Assembly (NCBI GenBank): GCA_016712675.1
Contig: JADJQR010000001.1
Location: 496,001-560,000 of the forward strand
Origin: a bacterium
Lineage (GTDB): Bacteria; Krumholzibacteriota; Krumholzibacteriia; LZORAL124-64-63
Length of the DNA: 64,000 bases
Direction of reading: 5' to 3'
Below, piece by piece: positions 21,381-30,201 of this stretch (within the stretch, counting starts at the first letter, position 1; each line of letters starts with the position of its first letter). Below the pieces are notes generated by a model that did no database searches, had not been told where the DNA came from, and saw only the letters and a program-made list of their open reading frames with translations. A program made the position numbers and the translations under genes.

Positions 21381-21716
21381 GGTTCGGCGTCCGTGATGGG
21401 CGCGGCTCTGGTGGTGCGGGGAAGTCCCGATGCGTCAACGCGCACGGCGCGCAATAGGTTATATCATTACGATGCAGTAGGTTGTGGATGTTGCCGTGTC
21501 GGCGGCCTGGGCATCGTGCGGGCACTGCTCGCGCGTCGTCCGAGCCGGCGTCGCAGCAGGGCAAGTAACACTAATTACACTTGTGCCCGAAATGCCGGGT
21601 GCGTTAAAGTGGCGCGACCCAAAAAGCCGACTGTACGTTCCCATTCAGCCGTGCGGTGTTGGGGACTCGGCCCTCGATCGAGTTGCGTACAGACCAATAA
21701 CCCAGGAGTTCGAGTC
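21381..21716. other. Intergenic region before the beta-barrel gene
   Basis: 336 bases after the RRM terminator, with low-GC patches near 21450-21480 and 21565-21640. Two promoter-like places occur: a TATATCATTACG block near 21460, and TTGTGC (21581-21586) with TTAAAG (21604-21609) at 17-base spacing. Neither is strong. No open frame is supported. Confidence 0.45.
21581..21609 (+). promoter_or_regulatory. Weak candidate promoter of the beta-barrel gene
   Basis: TTGTGC and TTAAAG are spaced by 17 bases, about 110 bases before the GTG start, in a locally AT-rich segment. The -10 fits the consensus at only 3 of 6 positions. Confidence 0.3.
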
Positions 21717-22271
21717 GTGAAGAGAATCCACGCTTGCGTCGCCCTGACTGCCCTCATCCTCGTTCTGCCCGTGGTGGCATCCGCCAACTGGGAAGAAGGC
21801 CGCAACTACTTCGGACCGTCGATCGGTCTCTCGTTCCTGGGTTCGGCTCCGCAGTTTGGTCTGAACTTCGAGCATGCCATCGAAACGGAGAGCATGGGGA
21901 CGGTTGGAATCGGCGGGCTTTTTCGGTACTGGTCCTACTCCGAGGATTTTGGCAGCTTCTTCGGCGCCAGCCTCGGCAAGTGGAAGTACTCCAATCTCAT
22001 CATCGGTGTCCAGGGCAATTACCATTTCGTCCTCGACAACGAGACCATCGATCCCTGGCTGGGCTTGACGCTCGCCTACAACGTTGCTTCGGTCAGCTGG
22101 GACGGCGATGACGAGGATTCCTATTCCTCGCCCAGCGCGGGTGGCATGTGGCTGGCGGCGGGTGCCGGCATGCGGTACTTCGTCAACCCGAACATGGCCG
22201 TCGTCGGCCGGCTGAGCTTCGGGAGCCTGAGCTACGGCGCCCTCGACGTCGGGCTCGATTTCGCATTCTAA
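21717..22271 (+). CDS. Small outer-membrane beta-barrel protein
   Basis: A 184-residue protein with signal peptide (MKRIHACVALTALILVLPVVASA). A mature region of alternating hydrophobic and polar strands follows (YFGPSIGLSFLG, GTVGIGGLFRYWSY, NLIIGVQGNYHF, WLGLTLAYNV, MWLAAGAGMRYFV, VVGRLSFGSLSYG) and ends in a terminal Phe (VGLDFAF). Strand count and length suit an eight-stranded barrel of the OmpA/OmpX-like outer-membrane type. Start is GTG at 21717, with AGGAG nine bases upstream; the longer frame would run through the RRM terminator. It implies a Gram-negative-type outer membrane. Confidence 0.82.
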   Translation: MKRIHACVALTALILVLPVVASANWEEGRNYFGPSIGLSFLGSAPQFGLNFEHAIETESMGTVGIGGLFRYWSYSEDFGSFFGASLGKWKYSNLIIGVQGNYHFVLDNETIDPWLGLTLAYNVASVSWDGDDEDSYSSPSAGGMWLAAGAGMRYFVNPNMAVVGRLSFGSLSYGALDVGLDFAF

Positions 22272-22393
22272 GAGGACCTGTTGCACCAGGCCGCGTGTCT
22301 GGACGGGACATCCGCGACTGACCGGACGGCTTGTCCAGTGGGTCGCGGTTGTCTCGTCATCCGATGACTCCGAATCCGCCAGAGGGGTACCGA

Positions 22394-23152
22394 ATGACCA
22401 AGCGAATCCTGCAGATCGTCGTCGTCGTTGGAATCCTGGCGACGCTCGTCGTCGACGGCATCGTTCACGCGGCTGGCAATGACGCCCGCGATCTCTACGC
22501 CGCCCAGGAGTTCGACAAGGCCATCGAAGCGTGTCGCGGTCGCACCGACCACGAGAGCGTGGTCGTCAAGGCTCTTGCCTATGCCGAGAGATCCGCGCTG
22601 TACAAGCAGAAGGAGGACAAGAAGGAGCTGACGGCGCTGGCGAAATCGCTCAAGGGCACCTTGGGCGCGAAGGACCTGCAGATGCTGGCTGAACTCGGTG
22701 CGATATCAGCCAATCCGAACGGCGCCGACTTGGCGGCTGACCTGATGGACGACATCCTGGACCAGGTCAGCTCGACTGCGGACATGGACCTGGTTCTGGA
22801 GACGATCAAGGCCGGACCGGGACCCAAGGCCACTGCCAGCGCCTTGAAGGCGTTGCACAGGCATCTGAGTCAAGTGCGCAAGTATGTGGATGCGGGTGGT
22901 ACGATGCCTGATAGCGAGCGCATGCTCTTCACTCGTGCGGACATGTTGGAACTCCTTGTTACGCTTCTCGATGGCAAGGAAACCAAGTCGGCTGCCCAGA
23001 AGGCGCTTGTCGCCATCGAAGAACCTGCCCTGGCTGCGCTGGAAGCGAAGGGCGGCGCCGAAGCAATGGACACCGCGCGCAAGATCCGGGACGACATGGC
23101 GGGTCGCGAGAAGAAGCACCCCGGGAGTGCCTGGTACGGGAAGCCGGATTGA
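22394..23152 (+). CDS. Secreted or membrane-anchored alpha-helical protein
   Basis: A 252-residue protein. The N-terminal hydrophobic stretch (ILQIVVVVGILATLVVDGIVHA) is a signal peptide or anchor. The rest is helical with repeat-like units of about 35-40 residues (ARDLYAAQEFDKAIEAC, AKDLQMLAELGAI, ADMDLVLETIKAGPGPKATASALKALHRHL), resembling HEAT- or TPR-type solenoids. There is no catalytic motif. AGAGGGG precedes the ATG at 22394. It lies 122 bases after the beta-barrel gene and just before the insertion sequence, so its downstream context may have been altered by insertion. Confidence 0.68.
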   Translation: MTKRILQIVVVVGILATLVVDGIVHAAGNDARDLYAAQEFDKAIEACRGRTDHESVVVKALAYAERSALYKQKEDKKELTALAKSLKGTLGAKDLQMLAELGAISANPNGADLAADLMDDILDQVSSTADMDLVLETIKAGPGPKATASALKALHRHLSQVRKYVDAGGTMPDSERMLFTRADMLELLVTLLDGKETKSAAQKALVAIEEPALAALEAKGGAEAMDTARKIRDDMAGREKKHPGSAWYGKPD

Positions 23153-23246
23153 CGATGAAACGGCCACGCGACGCGGGGCTCGTCGGCAGCCGCGGAACCG
23201 TCGGTATCTTCGGGATATGTCGGTCCACTAGTTCGCCAACGTGACC

Positions 23247-23279
23247 CACCTGGTCAGTTGTGCCGTCGAGATTGTGTCC
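23247..23279 (+). repeat. Left terminal inverted repeat of the insertion sequence
   Basis: Imperfect match to the reverse complement of 24448-24480. Shared blocks are CACCTG, AGTTGT, CCGTCGA and ATTGTG. It lies 76 bases outside the 3' end of the transposase gene. Confidence 0.75.
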
Positions 23280-23306
23280 GCCCGCACCGTTCAGCGGTGC
23301 GGGCGG
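23278..23306 (+). terminator. GC-rich hairpin inside the left end of the insertion sequence
   Basis: A perfect 12-bp stem, CCGCCCGCACCG paired with CGGTGCGGGCGG, with a TTCAG loop. It could end transcription from either side (CTCCGTTCC follows on the + strand), but there is no clear T-run, so the terminator role is uncertain. Subterminal hairpins are common in insertion sequences. Confidence 0.5.
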
Positions 23307-23321
23307 CTCCGTTCCGCCCCC

Positions 23322-24422
23322 TCACGCCGCGTACGTCAGCTCATGCCCCCGCTGCCGGGCTAGCACCCGCGTGCTCACCCGCCGCCAGTAGTACTCCTCC
23401 CACCGCCGTGGCAACGCGATCCGGGTCACGAACAATCGCCGCTCCAGTACATCCGCCACCGTCAGCCGACGATCCAGCATCCCCCGAGCCTGCGCCGGCG
23501 TCGGACTACCCCGCGCCTTCTCACGCCGACCCTTCAGGTAGTTCCGCCACACCACGAACACCGCCAGCCGCTCCGCACTCGACTGCCGACGCTTCGACCA
23601 CGCGATCGTCTCCCGCTTGTGGTTCGCGCTGCTGTGACGGATCAGCAGATCCGCCACGTTGATCGGGAACAACCGGTTGCGCGAGTCCCGACGCTCCCGG
23701 CTCGACGTCACCAGGTGCTCCACCTTGCACTTCAGCCCCCGCAACGCCTGCGGGTAGGCCTTGTGCTCGTCGCTCAGCACCGTCAACTGCGGTTGGCTGC
23801 CGGCCACTACCTCCAGCAGGTGGGTCACGTCCTTCAGGACGGCCTTGGGGTCGGGCCGGCCGAACGCAGCCTCGAGCCGCTCACGCTTGCGCTTCTGGGC
23901 CGGGGTCATCGAACCGGACCGGCGGACCTCGCTGTCGGTGAAGTAGGCGATGAGGTCGGACGTCGGCTCGACCGCCAGGTGATGGTGGAAGGGCCAGAAC
24001 TGGGAGTGCTCGAAGGAAGCGAAACCGTCGATGGCGGCGACCGATACGGGCTTGGCCTGGGCCATCATCCTGGCGTGGAACAGCAGGCAGTGGCGTCCGA
24101 GGCGGCTGAGCTGCCGGTCGACGGTCGAGGGTGCCACGCGCAGGTCGCGGGCGATCTGGCGGTTGGCCATGCCGCCGATGGTCTTGGTCAGCAGTTGGGG
24201 CAGGACGTCGGGGCGCTTCAGCCAGTAGGAGGTGCTGAAGGTCTGGGTGCTGAAGGAGCGTCGGCAGTGGTGGCAGAGGAACCTGGGGATACGCTTTCGC
24301 TGGCAGTGACTCCAGTGGTAGCCGATGCGCTTGAAGCGCCACTGGGGGTCGAAGTGGCTGTGGAAGCGGCACTTGGGGTTGGGGCAGTGGGGCGGCGTGA
24401 AGGTGTCGGGGGTCGTGTTCAT
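23322..24422 (-). CDS. Transposase of the insertion sequence
   Basis: A 366-residue protein with a zinc ribbon at the N-terminus (CPNPKC, then CHHC about 40 residues later). A helix-turn-helix follows (ANRQIARDLRVAPSTVDRQL) and then a probable DDE nuclease core: AAIDGFASFEHSQFW, LSDEHKAYPQALRG and later acidic residues. The C-terminal half is very Arg-rich. The chosen ATG at 24422 is where the frame opens inside the right end; there is no strong ribosome-binding site, which is usual for transposases. The zinc ribbon plus HTH plus DDE order occurs in IS1-, IS1595- and IS6-related families; exact family unclear. The frame is intact, so the element may still be mobile. Confidence 0.8.
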   Translation of the reverse strand: MNTTPDTFTPPHCPNPKCRFHSHFDPQWRFKRIGYHWSHCQRKRIPRFLCHHCRRSFSTQTFSTSYWLKRPDVLPQLLTKTIGGMANRQIARDLRVAPSTVDRQLSRLGRHCLLFHARMMAQAKPVSVAAIDGFASFEHSQFWPFHHHLAVEPTSDLIAYFTDSEVRRSGSMTPAQKRKRERLEAAFGRPDPKAVLKDVTHLLEVVAGSQPQLTVLSDEHKAYPQALRGLKCKVEHLVTSSRERRDSRNRLFPINVADLLIRHSSANHKRETIAWSKRRQSSAERLAVFVVWRNYLKGRREKARGSPTPAQARGMLDRRLTVADVLERRLFVTRIALPRRWEEYYWRRVSTRVLARQRGHELTYAA

Positions 24423-24451
24423 GCCCGGCCCGGGCAACTGCCGGGCCGGGC
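24423..24451 (-). repeat. Subterminal inverted repeat at the right end
   Basis: GCCCGGCCCGGGCA and TGCCGGGCCGGGC form a hairpin with one unpaired G and a 2-base loop. It sits immediately upstream of the transposase ATG and next to the right terminal repeat, so it would occlude translation of transcripts entering from outside. Such protective hairpins are known in insertion sequences. Confidence 0.5.
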
Positions 24452-24480
24452 ACAATTTCGACGGTACAACTCTTCAGGTG
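24448..24480 (-). repeat. Right terminal inverted repeat of the insertion sequence
   Basis: Reverse complement begins CACCTGAAGAGTTGT and matches the left end with about six mismatches over 33 bases. It marks the 5' side of the transposase gene. Confidence 0.75.
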
Positions 24481-24586
24481 CGCATCCGCCCTGCCGCCGG
24501 CGCCATCAGCCCTGCCGCGGTCATAGTCTCACAGGCATCGTCCTCAAGGCGCCCGCGATCATGTGCACCGCCGGAGCGCGTTCTGC

Positions 24587-27500
24587 CTACTGCAGCAGGC
24601 TCAACTTGATCACCCGCGTGACGTTGGTCGTCGCCAGTCGGCAGAAGTACACTCCGGTGGCCAGCGACCGACCCCGGTCATCGCGCCCATCCCAACGCTG
24701 GCTGAAGTGTCCGGCCGTCTGGACGCCGGACACGAGCGTGCGGACGCGTCCGCCGCGCGCGTCGTAGATCGCCAGATCCACGGCCGCGTCGTCGACGGGC
24801 ACCTCCCAGCGAATCGTCGTGCCGGCGTTGAACGGATTGGGCTCGGCGCCCCGAAGGCGCCAGGCCGTCGGCAGCGCGCGGTCATGGGCATCGCTGGTGG
24901 CCGCGGGGGCGGACGGTCCGCTCTCGTTTCCAGCGTGATCGATGGCGGTGACGAGGTAGTGCCGGTCCCAGGGCGAAGCGGCGGCGTCGGTGAACGCGCG
25001 CGCGGCCGTTACGCCCACGAGGTTCGCGGGCCCCGGCGTGAATCCGGGCGTCTCGCCGCAGTAGACGCGGAAGTACTGGAAATCGTCATCCATTGCCTCC
25101 GACCAGTTGAGCGTGACGCCGGCCGCCGTGTAGGTCGCCGTTACGCCCGCCGGCACGCCCGGCGCGATGTTGTCCACCGAACGCCCGCTGTCCGGCACGC
25201 TCGCGTAGAACGACCCGGTCGATCCGCGGATGGCCACGACGTAGAAGCTCGACCAGGCTGGGCCGCCGGGCCCGTCGTCGGCCACGGTGGGCACAGTCAC
25301 GACGTAGCGGTCCTGGCCCGTGGCCCAGAAGCTGCTCACGACGCTCCACACGCCAGGCGGCGCGTCCTTCGCCGCCGCGTCGTTGACCACGTAGGTCACG
25401 CCGTCCAGCGTCACCTCCGCGGGCGCCGTGCCGTCGGTGGCGCCGGCTGCGGACTTGGCCCCCCGCACGCGCCTCGCAAGGTCCTTGTCCGTCAGGCGGC
25501 GGTAGACGTTGTAGCCCGTGATGGAACGGGCAGCCTGGACGTCATAGCCGGATGCCGTGAACCACAGGTTGGCCCACCCTCCCTGATCGCCCGGGACGTC
25601 CACCACCGAGTCGACGCGCGCCTCGCGCAGGCGCCATTCGAGTTCCAATCGGGTTACGGCCGGATTCGTCACGTACCAACTCAGATCGGCGCTCCATGTC
25701 AGGCCGAAGCCGGCGCGATCGACGTCACGCCAGACCGGCGACGGGGAGATGTTCCGGAACGTCCCCTCGGCGTTCAGTTCCCAGTTCACTTCTCCGGACT
25801 GCGTGGCAGCCAGCCGGACGCACACGATGTGCGGCAGGTCAGGCAGGATATTCACCGACACGGCGGTCGCCGACAGCGCTCCACCGACATCGTACTGCGC
25901 CAGGGCCAGGCCGCTGATCACGCCAACCGAGTTGGGTGCGTCCGCGCCGCTGATCCTCACCAGCATGTCGCCATGCATCGCGATGTCGTTCACGGCGTAG
26001 CTGTTGATGTCGTGATGCAGAACCAGAGCCGGTGCAGCGGGATCGCTCAGGTCGAAGACGCGGAACTTGCTGCCTGAGTAGGTGCCGCCCGCCGCGAGCA
26101 CCGCCAGGCGGGTACCCTCGATCGTCGGCGCGCGGTACGGCAGATAGCTCGCAATGGCGGGCAACGAGCTGACAAGGTCGGGCGCAGCAGGGTTCCTGAT
26201 ATCGAACAGGTACACCCCGGCGGCGCCGGCGGTGACGCAGGCGATCGTCCCGGCGACGGCCACGCCGGCGGCCGTTCCGCCGCCGAAGTCCGTCCAGCTG
26301 CCCAGCAGCACGGGCGTGTCCGGGATGCTGATGTCGACCAGGCGCAGGCCGCCGTCGGTGACGCAGGCGAGGGTGCCGGAAACGGCCACCGCGTTCGCGA
26401 CGCCCGGCAGGTTGAGCGCGCTGCGCCGCACGGGTGCCGCCGGATCGGTCACGTCGATGACCTGCAGGTCGCCGCTGCCGTCGGCCACGACGGCGAGGTC
26501 GCCGCTGATCGCGACATCCAGCGCCTGGCCCGGCGTGTCGTAGCCGCCCAGTGCGACGGGGTTGGCGGGATCGGAGACATCGAAGGTCCGCAGGCCCGCC
26601 AGGCTGTCGGCGACACACACCAGGTCGCCCGAGACGGCCACGTCGACCGCGTTGCCGGGCGTGTCCGCGGTGCCCAGCAGCGCGGCGAGCCCGTATGCCG
26701 GCAGATCGATTGCCAGCAGGCCGGCCGGCTCCGTGACGACGAACGCAAGGTCACCGCTCATCGCCACGGCGCGCGGGCTGTGCAGAATCGTTCCCGCGTA
26801 GACCGCGACTGCGACCGGGGGGTCCAGCGGTTCCGAGATGCGCACGAGTTCGAGGCCCGCCTGGTCATTCGCCACCAGAGCCAGGTCGCCGACGGTGCAC
26901 ACGCCACGAGCAGGCCCCGTCGTGGTCCGGGTCCACTTGCGCTGTGGCAGCGCCGGATCGCGCACGTCGTCCGCCTGCAGGGTGGCCGCCATCGTCGTCG
27001 TCAGGAGCATGAAGTCGCGGAAGGTCACCGCCGTGGCCGACCCCGGCGTCTCGACAACGCCCGCGGCCGTCGGCGCGGCGGGTGCGCTGACGTCGAACAG
27101 GCGCACGCCGCCGGTACCCGCAGCAACCGCCAGCAGGTCCCCGTTGATCGCGATGCCGATGGCCCACGTCTCCGTGGCGACGGTCGCCACCTGCACCGGA
27201 TGATCCGGATCGCTGATGTCGAACGTGGTCACGCCCGCGCGGTAGTCCGCCACGAAGGCGTGATCTCCGCTGACGACCACGCCCAGCGCGCGGTCGTGGG
27301 CTGCTGCGTCAGCCCGGAGGAGCGGCAGGTGCGGATCGGCGACATCGAGCACCGTCAGGCCCGCTCCCGAGGCGGCCACGAAGGCCGTGGTGCCCGCGAC
27401 CGCGACATCGCGCGCGTCGTCGGTCGTCAGGTAGGAGCCGAGGAACCTCGTCTCGGCTGGATAGGCCAGGTCGAAGATGGCCAAGCCGCCCGTGCCGGCC

Positions 27501-27898
27501 GCGACGTACGCCGTGGTGCCCGCGATGGCCACCGCATAGGCGGCGCCGTCGAGTGGCATCGTCGCCATGATCTGCGGATGGGTGGGATCGGCGATGTCGA
27601 ACACGAACAGGCCCTCGTCCAGCGACGTCACGCAGGCGACGGCTCCGCTGACTGCCACGTCCGTCACCTGGCCGAGATCCCAGACGCTGCCGACGGTCAC
27701 CGGGTCGAAGGCCAGCAGGCTCAACCGCCCCGTGACGGTATCCCAGTCCGCCGTGGTCAGCGCGTGGTTCCGCCAGGTCGTGCTGTGGAAATCCTCGACG
27801 TGGGACAGGCTGGGCCCCATGGCAAGCGCCGCGGGGATCGACAGCTGCGCAACCAGCAGCAATGGCAACGCGATAGCGAAACCACAGAGGCGATTCAT
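24587..27898 (-). CDS. Large secreted LVIVD-repeat beta-propeller protein with sorting domain
   Basis: A 1103-residue protein when started at the ATG at 27898 (GGGAGCAC upstream; signal peptide FAIALPLLLVAQLSIPAALA). Residues of about 60-700 are built from some fourteen LVIVD-type units of about 43 residues, each with AVAGTTAFVAA, then GLTVLDVADP and HLPLL-like ends. These predict beta-propellers, usually binding surfaces on outer-membrane or extracellular proteins. A beta-sandwich with fibronectin-type features (VPAGVTATYTAAGVTLNWSEA) lies near residue 900. The C-terminal FlgD-like sorting domain (EPNPFNAGTTIRWEV, IYDARGGRVRTL, WDGRDDRG, GVYFCRL) ends the protein. The longer frame to 28075 is not supported. 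There are no enzymatic residues. Confidence 0.9.
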   Translation of the reverse strand: MNRLCGFAIALPLLLVAQLSIPAALAMGPSLSHVEDFHSTTWRNHALTTADWDTVTGRLSLLAFDPVTVGSVWDLGQVTDVAVSGAVACVTSLDEGLFVFDIADPTHPQIMATMPLDGAAYAVAIAGTTAYVAAGTGGLAIFDLAYPAETRFLGSYLTTDDARDVAVAGTTAFVAASGAGLTVLDVADPHLPLLRADAAAHDRALGVVVSGDHAFVADYRAGVTTFDISDPDHPVQVATVATETWAIGIAINGDLLAVAAGTGGVRLFDVSAPAAPTAAGVVETPGSATAVTFRDFMLLTTTMAATLQADDVRDPALPQRKWTRTTTGPARGVCTVGDLALVANDQAGLELVRISEPLDPPVAVAVYAGTILHSPRAVAMSGDLAFVVTEPAGLLAIDLPAYGLAALLGTADTPGNAVDVAVSGDLVCVADSLAGLRTFDVSDPANPVALGGYDTPGQALDVAISGDLAVVADGSGDLQVIDVTDPAAPVRRSALNLPGVANAVAVSGTLACVTDGGLRLVDISIPDTPVLLGSWTDFGGGTAAGVAVAGTIACVTAGAAGVYLFDIRNPAAPDLVSSLPAIASYLPYRAPTIEGTRLAVLAAGGTYSGSKFRVFDLSDPAAPALVLHHDINSYAVNDIAMHGDMLVRISGADAPNSVGVISGLALAQYDVGGALSATAVSVNILPDLPHIVCVRLAATQSGEVNWELNAEGTFRNISPSPVWRDVDRAGFGLTWSADLSWYVTNPAVTRLELEWRLREARVDSVVDVPGDQGGWANLWFTASGYDVQAARSITGYNVYRRLTDKDLARRVRGAKSAAGATDGTAPAEVTLDGVTYVVNDAAAKDAPPGVWSVVSSFWATGQDRYVVTVPTVADDGPGGPAWSSFYVVAIRGSTGSFYASVPDSGRSVDNIAPGVPAGVTATYTAAGVTLNWSEAMDDDFQYFRVYCGETPGFTPGPANLVGVTAARAFTDAAASPWDRHYLVTAIDHAGNESGPSAPAATSDAHDRALPTAWRLRGAEPNPFNAGTTIRWEVPVDDAAVDLAIYDARGGRVRTLVSGVQTAGHFSQRWDGRDDRGRSLATGVYFCRLATTNVTRVIKLSLLQ

Positions 27899-28321
27899 GG
27901 TGTGCTCCCGGATCGTTCGTGGCGACATGATTGGGCTGAAACGCGCCACTAATGATATCACACATTCATGTCGAAATGCCAAGACATGGCTGTGGATCAA
28001 ATTCCAGTTTCCCATGACAATGCGACGCTTCGATCCGCGCCGGCGTCGTCGCGTGACCGACCTGAATGCCAACATCCGCCCCCCATTCCCGGAGGGGGCC
28101 GGCGAAACGGATCCCAGATGGCCCAGTCCTTGCCCGCTTTCCGGCGGCCGTGCGGCGCCGCCGCCGCCGGGAGCGAACGGCCCGGGCCCCTGGCCGCCTG
28201 GGACTTGAAAGCAATCCAGTTGCGCCGTTCGCGAGCGCGCCGGGTCTTCCCGGCCACCGGCATGCCCGTCCCGAAGGCAGCCGGACTGGGCGAAAACCTG
28301 TCAGATTCCAGGAGGTATCGG
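27899..28321. other. Divergent intergenic region
   Basis: 423 bases between the LVIVD-repeat gene (minus) and the TPR-methyltransferase gene (plus). Near 27952-27982 the minus strand carries TTGGCA and TATCAT 19 bases apart, placed about 54 bases before the LVIVD gene start. No + strand promoter was identified with confidence. The 28100-28250 part is very GC-rich and shows no gene. Confidence 0.45.
27952..27982 (-). promoter_or_regulatory. Candidate promoter of the LVIVD-repeat gene
   Basis: On the minus strand TTGGCA (27982-27977) and TATCAT (27957-27952) are 19 bases apart, in an AT-rich patch. The TATCAT box recurs about 50 bases before the secreted genes at 6579 and 61236. Confidence 0.4.
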
Positions 28322-29518
28322 ATGTCCCAGCAGTGCGCAGCGCAGCCGGCCCATGCCACGTTGGAGCCGCAGACGCACGTTCCGTTCGTTCCCAGCGCCG
28401 AGGTCAATCGCCTGGGCGAACGCCTGCTGGACATCGGCCGGGCCGAGGAGGCCCGCGTGCTGTTCGAGATGGCGGCCGGGGAGGACCCCTCGTGCGGCCA
28501 GTACGCCAACAACCTGGCCGTGGCCCGCTTCCAGACCGGCGACCTGCCGGGCGCCATGCGCGGCATGGAACACGCGCTGATCGGGCAGGGCGACCACCGG
28601 CTCTTCACGCTGAACTTCGCCGACCTGGCGCGCACGCGGCCGCGCTTCCTGCGCCGCGGCATCGAGCACTGCCGGTCGTATCTGGAGGCCGCCGGCCATG
28701 ACGAGCAGGTGGCCGAGGCCCTGGCGCGGCTCGAGGGCGACCTGGCCGCTGCCGACGCCAGCTTCGCCGCCGCGGTCACGAAGATGCCGCATCACGCGTT
28801 GATGAAGGTCAACGGCAGCGCGGAGGCGGCGCACTTCGTCCAGATGGGTAAGAACATCGTCGAGGACCTGCTCAACTACTTCGGCGAGCTGCGCCGCGCC
28901 GAGACGGTGCTCGACTTCGGCGTCGGCCTTGGTCGCGTGATGTGGCCGCTCATGCAACAGCTGCCGGGCGCGCGGTTCATTGGCTTCGATGTCGACCCGA
29001 TGATGCTCGGGACCGTCTCCGGCATCCAGGAGTTCGCCGGCGTGGACATCGTCTCCACCACCCATGACATTCCCGACAACACGGTGGATGCGACGTACGT
29101 CATCTCGGTCTTCACGCACCTGGACCACACCACCGACTACTGGTTGTGGGAACTCAATCGCGTGCTGAAGCCCGGCGGTCGCGCATTCGTGACCTACCAT
29201 GACGAGACCCTGTACGACAAGATCCGCAAGACGACGCCCGAGACGCGGGACTTCAAGGGCCGCACGATCCTGGGCTCCGGCGCCGAGGGCTCGACCCGCG
29301 TGGCGACCTTCTACGAGACCGCCGAGTGGGAGCGCACCGTCGGCCGCTTCTTCCGCGTGGTCAGGACGGCGCCCCGCGGCCTGCACGGTCACCAGTCGTT
29401 CTCGATCCTGGAGAAGGGCGAAGCCAAGGTCGACGCGCTGGACTTCCATCGCACGTACGTCAAGGACCTCGAGCGGGAGCTGTTCGAGATGCGGGCGAAG
29501 GCGAAGCTGGAGTACTGA
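28322..29518 (+). CDS. TPR-linked class I SAM methyltransferase
   Basis: A 398-residue cytosolic protein. Residues of about 25-110 look like two to three TPR-type helical pairs (RLGERLLDIGRAEEARVLFEMA, YANNLAVARFQTGDLPGAM). From about residue 190 there is a SAM-dependent methyltransferase core: TVLDFGVGLGRVMWPL (motif I), RFIGFDVDPMM (motif II) and VDATYVISVFTHLDHTTDYWL (motif IV-like); VLKPGGRAFVTYHD completes it. AGGAGGT is just before the ATG; the longer frame upstream is not supported. Such enzymes often modify glycans or secondary metabolites; the acceptor is unknown. A membrane protein gene follows on the same strand. Confidence 0.85.
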   Translation: MSQQCAAQPAHATLEPQTHVPFVPSAEVNRLGERLLDIGRAEEARVLFEMAAGEDPSCGQYANNLAVARFQTGDLPGAMRGMEHALIGQGDHRLFTLNFADLARTRPRFLRRGIEHCRSYLEAAGHDEQVAEALARLEGDLAAADASFAAAVTKMPHHALMKVNGSAEAAHFVQMGKNIVEDLLNYFGELRRAETVLDFGVGLGRVMWPLMQQLPGARFIGFDVDPMMLGTVSGIQEFAGVDIVSTTHDIPDNTVDATYVISVFTHLDHTTDYWLWELNRVLKPGGRAFVTYHDETLYDKIRKTTPETRDFKGRTILGSGAEGSTRVATFYETAEWERTVGRFFRVVRTAPRGLHGHQSFSILEKGEAKVDALDFHRTYVKDLERELFEMRAKAKLEY

Positions 29519-29602
29519 TCCGGGGCAGGTCCGGACACATGGCGTGATGGCACGGGGAGGCAAGTGCCGGCAAGTGCCCTTGCAAAGTAGAGGACCCGGC
29601 GC

Positions 29603-30118
29603 ATGAACTACCTGGTCACCGTCCCGATCCTGGCGTTGAAGTTCCTGCTGCCGGTCCTCTACCTGCGCTTCCCCTTCGCGGCGGGCTGGGCCAACTGGCT
29701 GCTCGATTCGGTCGACGGCGATCTGCTCATGCCGGCCGGCCTGGACTTCGCCGTGTACCAGAACCTGGACAAGGCGGCGGACTGGACCGCGTACCTGTTC
29801 ATCTTCATCTGGGCCTGGCGTCAGCCCATCCGGCGCGAGATCACCGTGACGTTCGCGCTGCGCACCATCGGCCAGGCGCTGTTCTTCGTCACTCACGACG
29901 AGATGATGCTGTTCTGGTTCCCCAACCTGGAGGAGCCGCTGTTCCTGGTCTACGTCACCATCGCCCGCTTCCGGGGCTGGGAGCGCGCCCACGCCATCTA
30001 CCGCGCGCGGCTGATCTGGATCTGGGTCGGCATCCTGGCCTACAAGTTCCAGGATGAGTGGTTCACGCACGTGGCCAACGTCGACCGCACCGAGTTCCTG
30101 CGGGGTCTGCTCGGCTGA
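29603..30118 (+). CDS. Multi-pass membrane protein, unknown
   Basis: A 171-residue protein with about four hydrophobic helices (YLVTVPILALKFLLPVLYL, WTAYLFIFIWAW, FFVTHDEMMLFWFPN/PLFLVYVTIA, LIWIWVGILAYKF). A charged DEMMLFWF motif sits inside the membrane region. AGAGGA precedes the ATG. It follows the TPR-methyltransferase by 84 bases and could be co-transcribed with it. It is convergent with the mechanosensitive channel gene. Confidence 0.65.
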   Translation: MNYLVTVPILALKFLLPVLYLRFPFAAGWANWLLDSVDGDLLMPAGLDFAVYQNLDKAADWTAYLFIFIWAWRQPIRREITVTFALRTIGQALFFVTHDEMMLFWFPNLEEPLFLVYVTIARFRGWERAHAIYRARLIWIWVGILAYKFQDEWFTHVANVDRTEFLRGLLG

Positions 30119-30201
30119 GTCCCGGTCGGGCGGGGGCCGGAGCTCCGCACGCCGTGCGCGTGGCGTCGCGGCACCGGTGCCTGCGGATGGCCGGACGCGG
30201 C

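Larger units (their letters stand above)
23247..24480 (-). mobile_element. Insertion sequence with 33-bp imperfect terminal inverted repeats
   Basis: A 1.23-kb element that carries one transposase gene on the minus strand. The ends are imperfect inverted repeats: left 23247-23279 and right 24448-24480 match at about 27 of 33 positions when the right end is reverse-complemented (both start CACCTG and share AGTTGT.CCGTCGA.ATTGTG). Each end is followed inward by a GC-rich hairpin (23278-23306 and 24423-24451). Flanking bases do not show an obvious target-site duplication, so the insertion may be old or the edges slightly misplaced. The family is not recognised. Confidence 0.75.
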
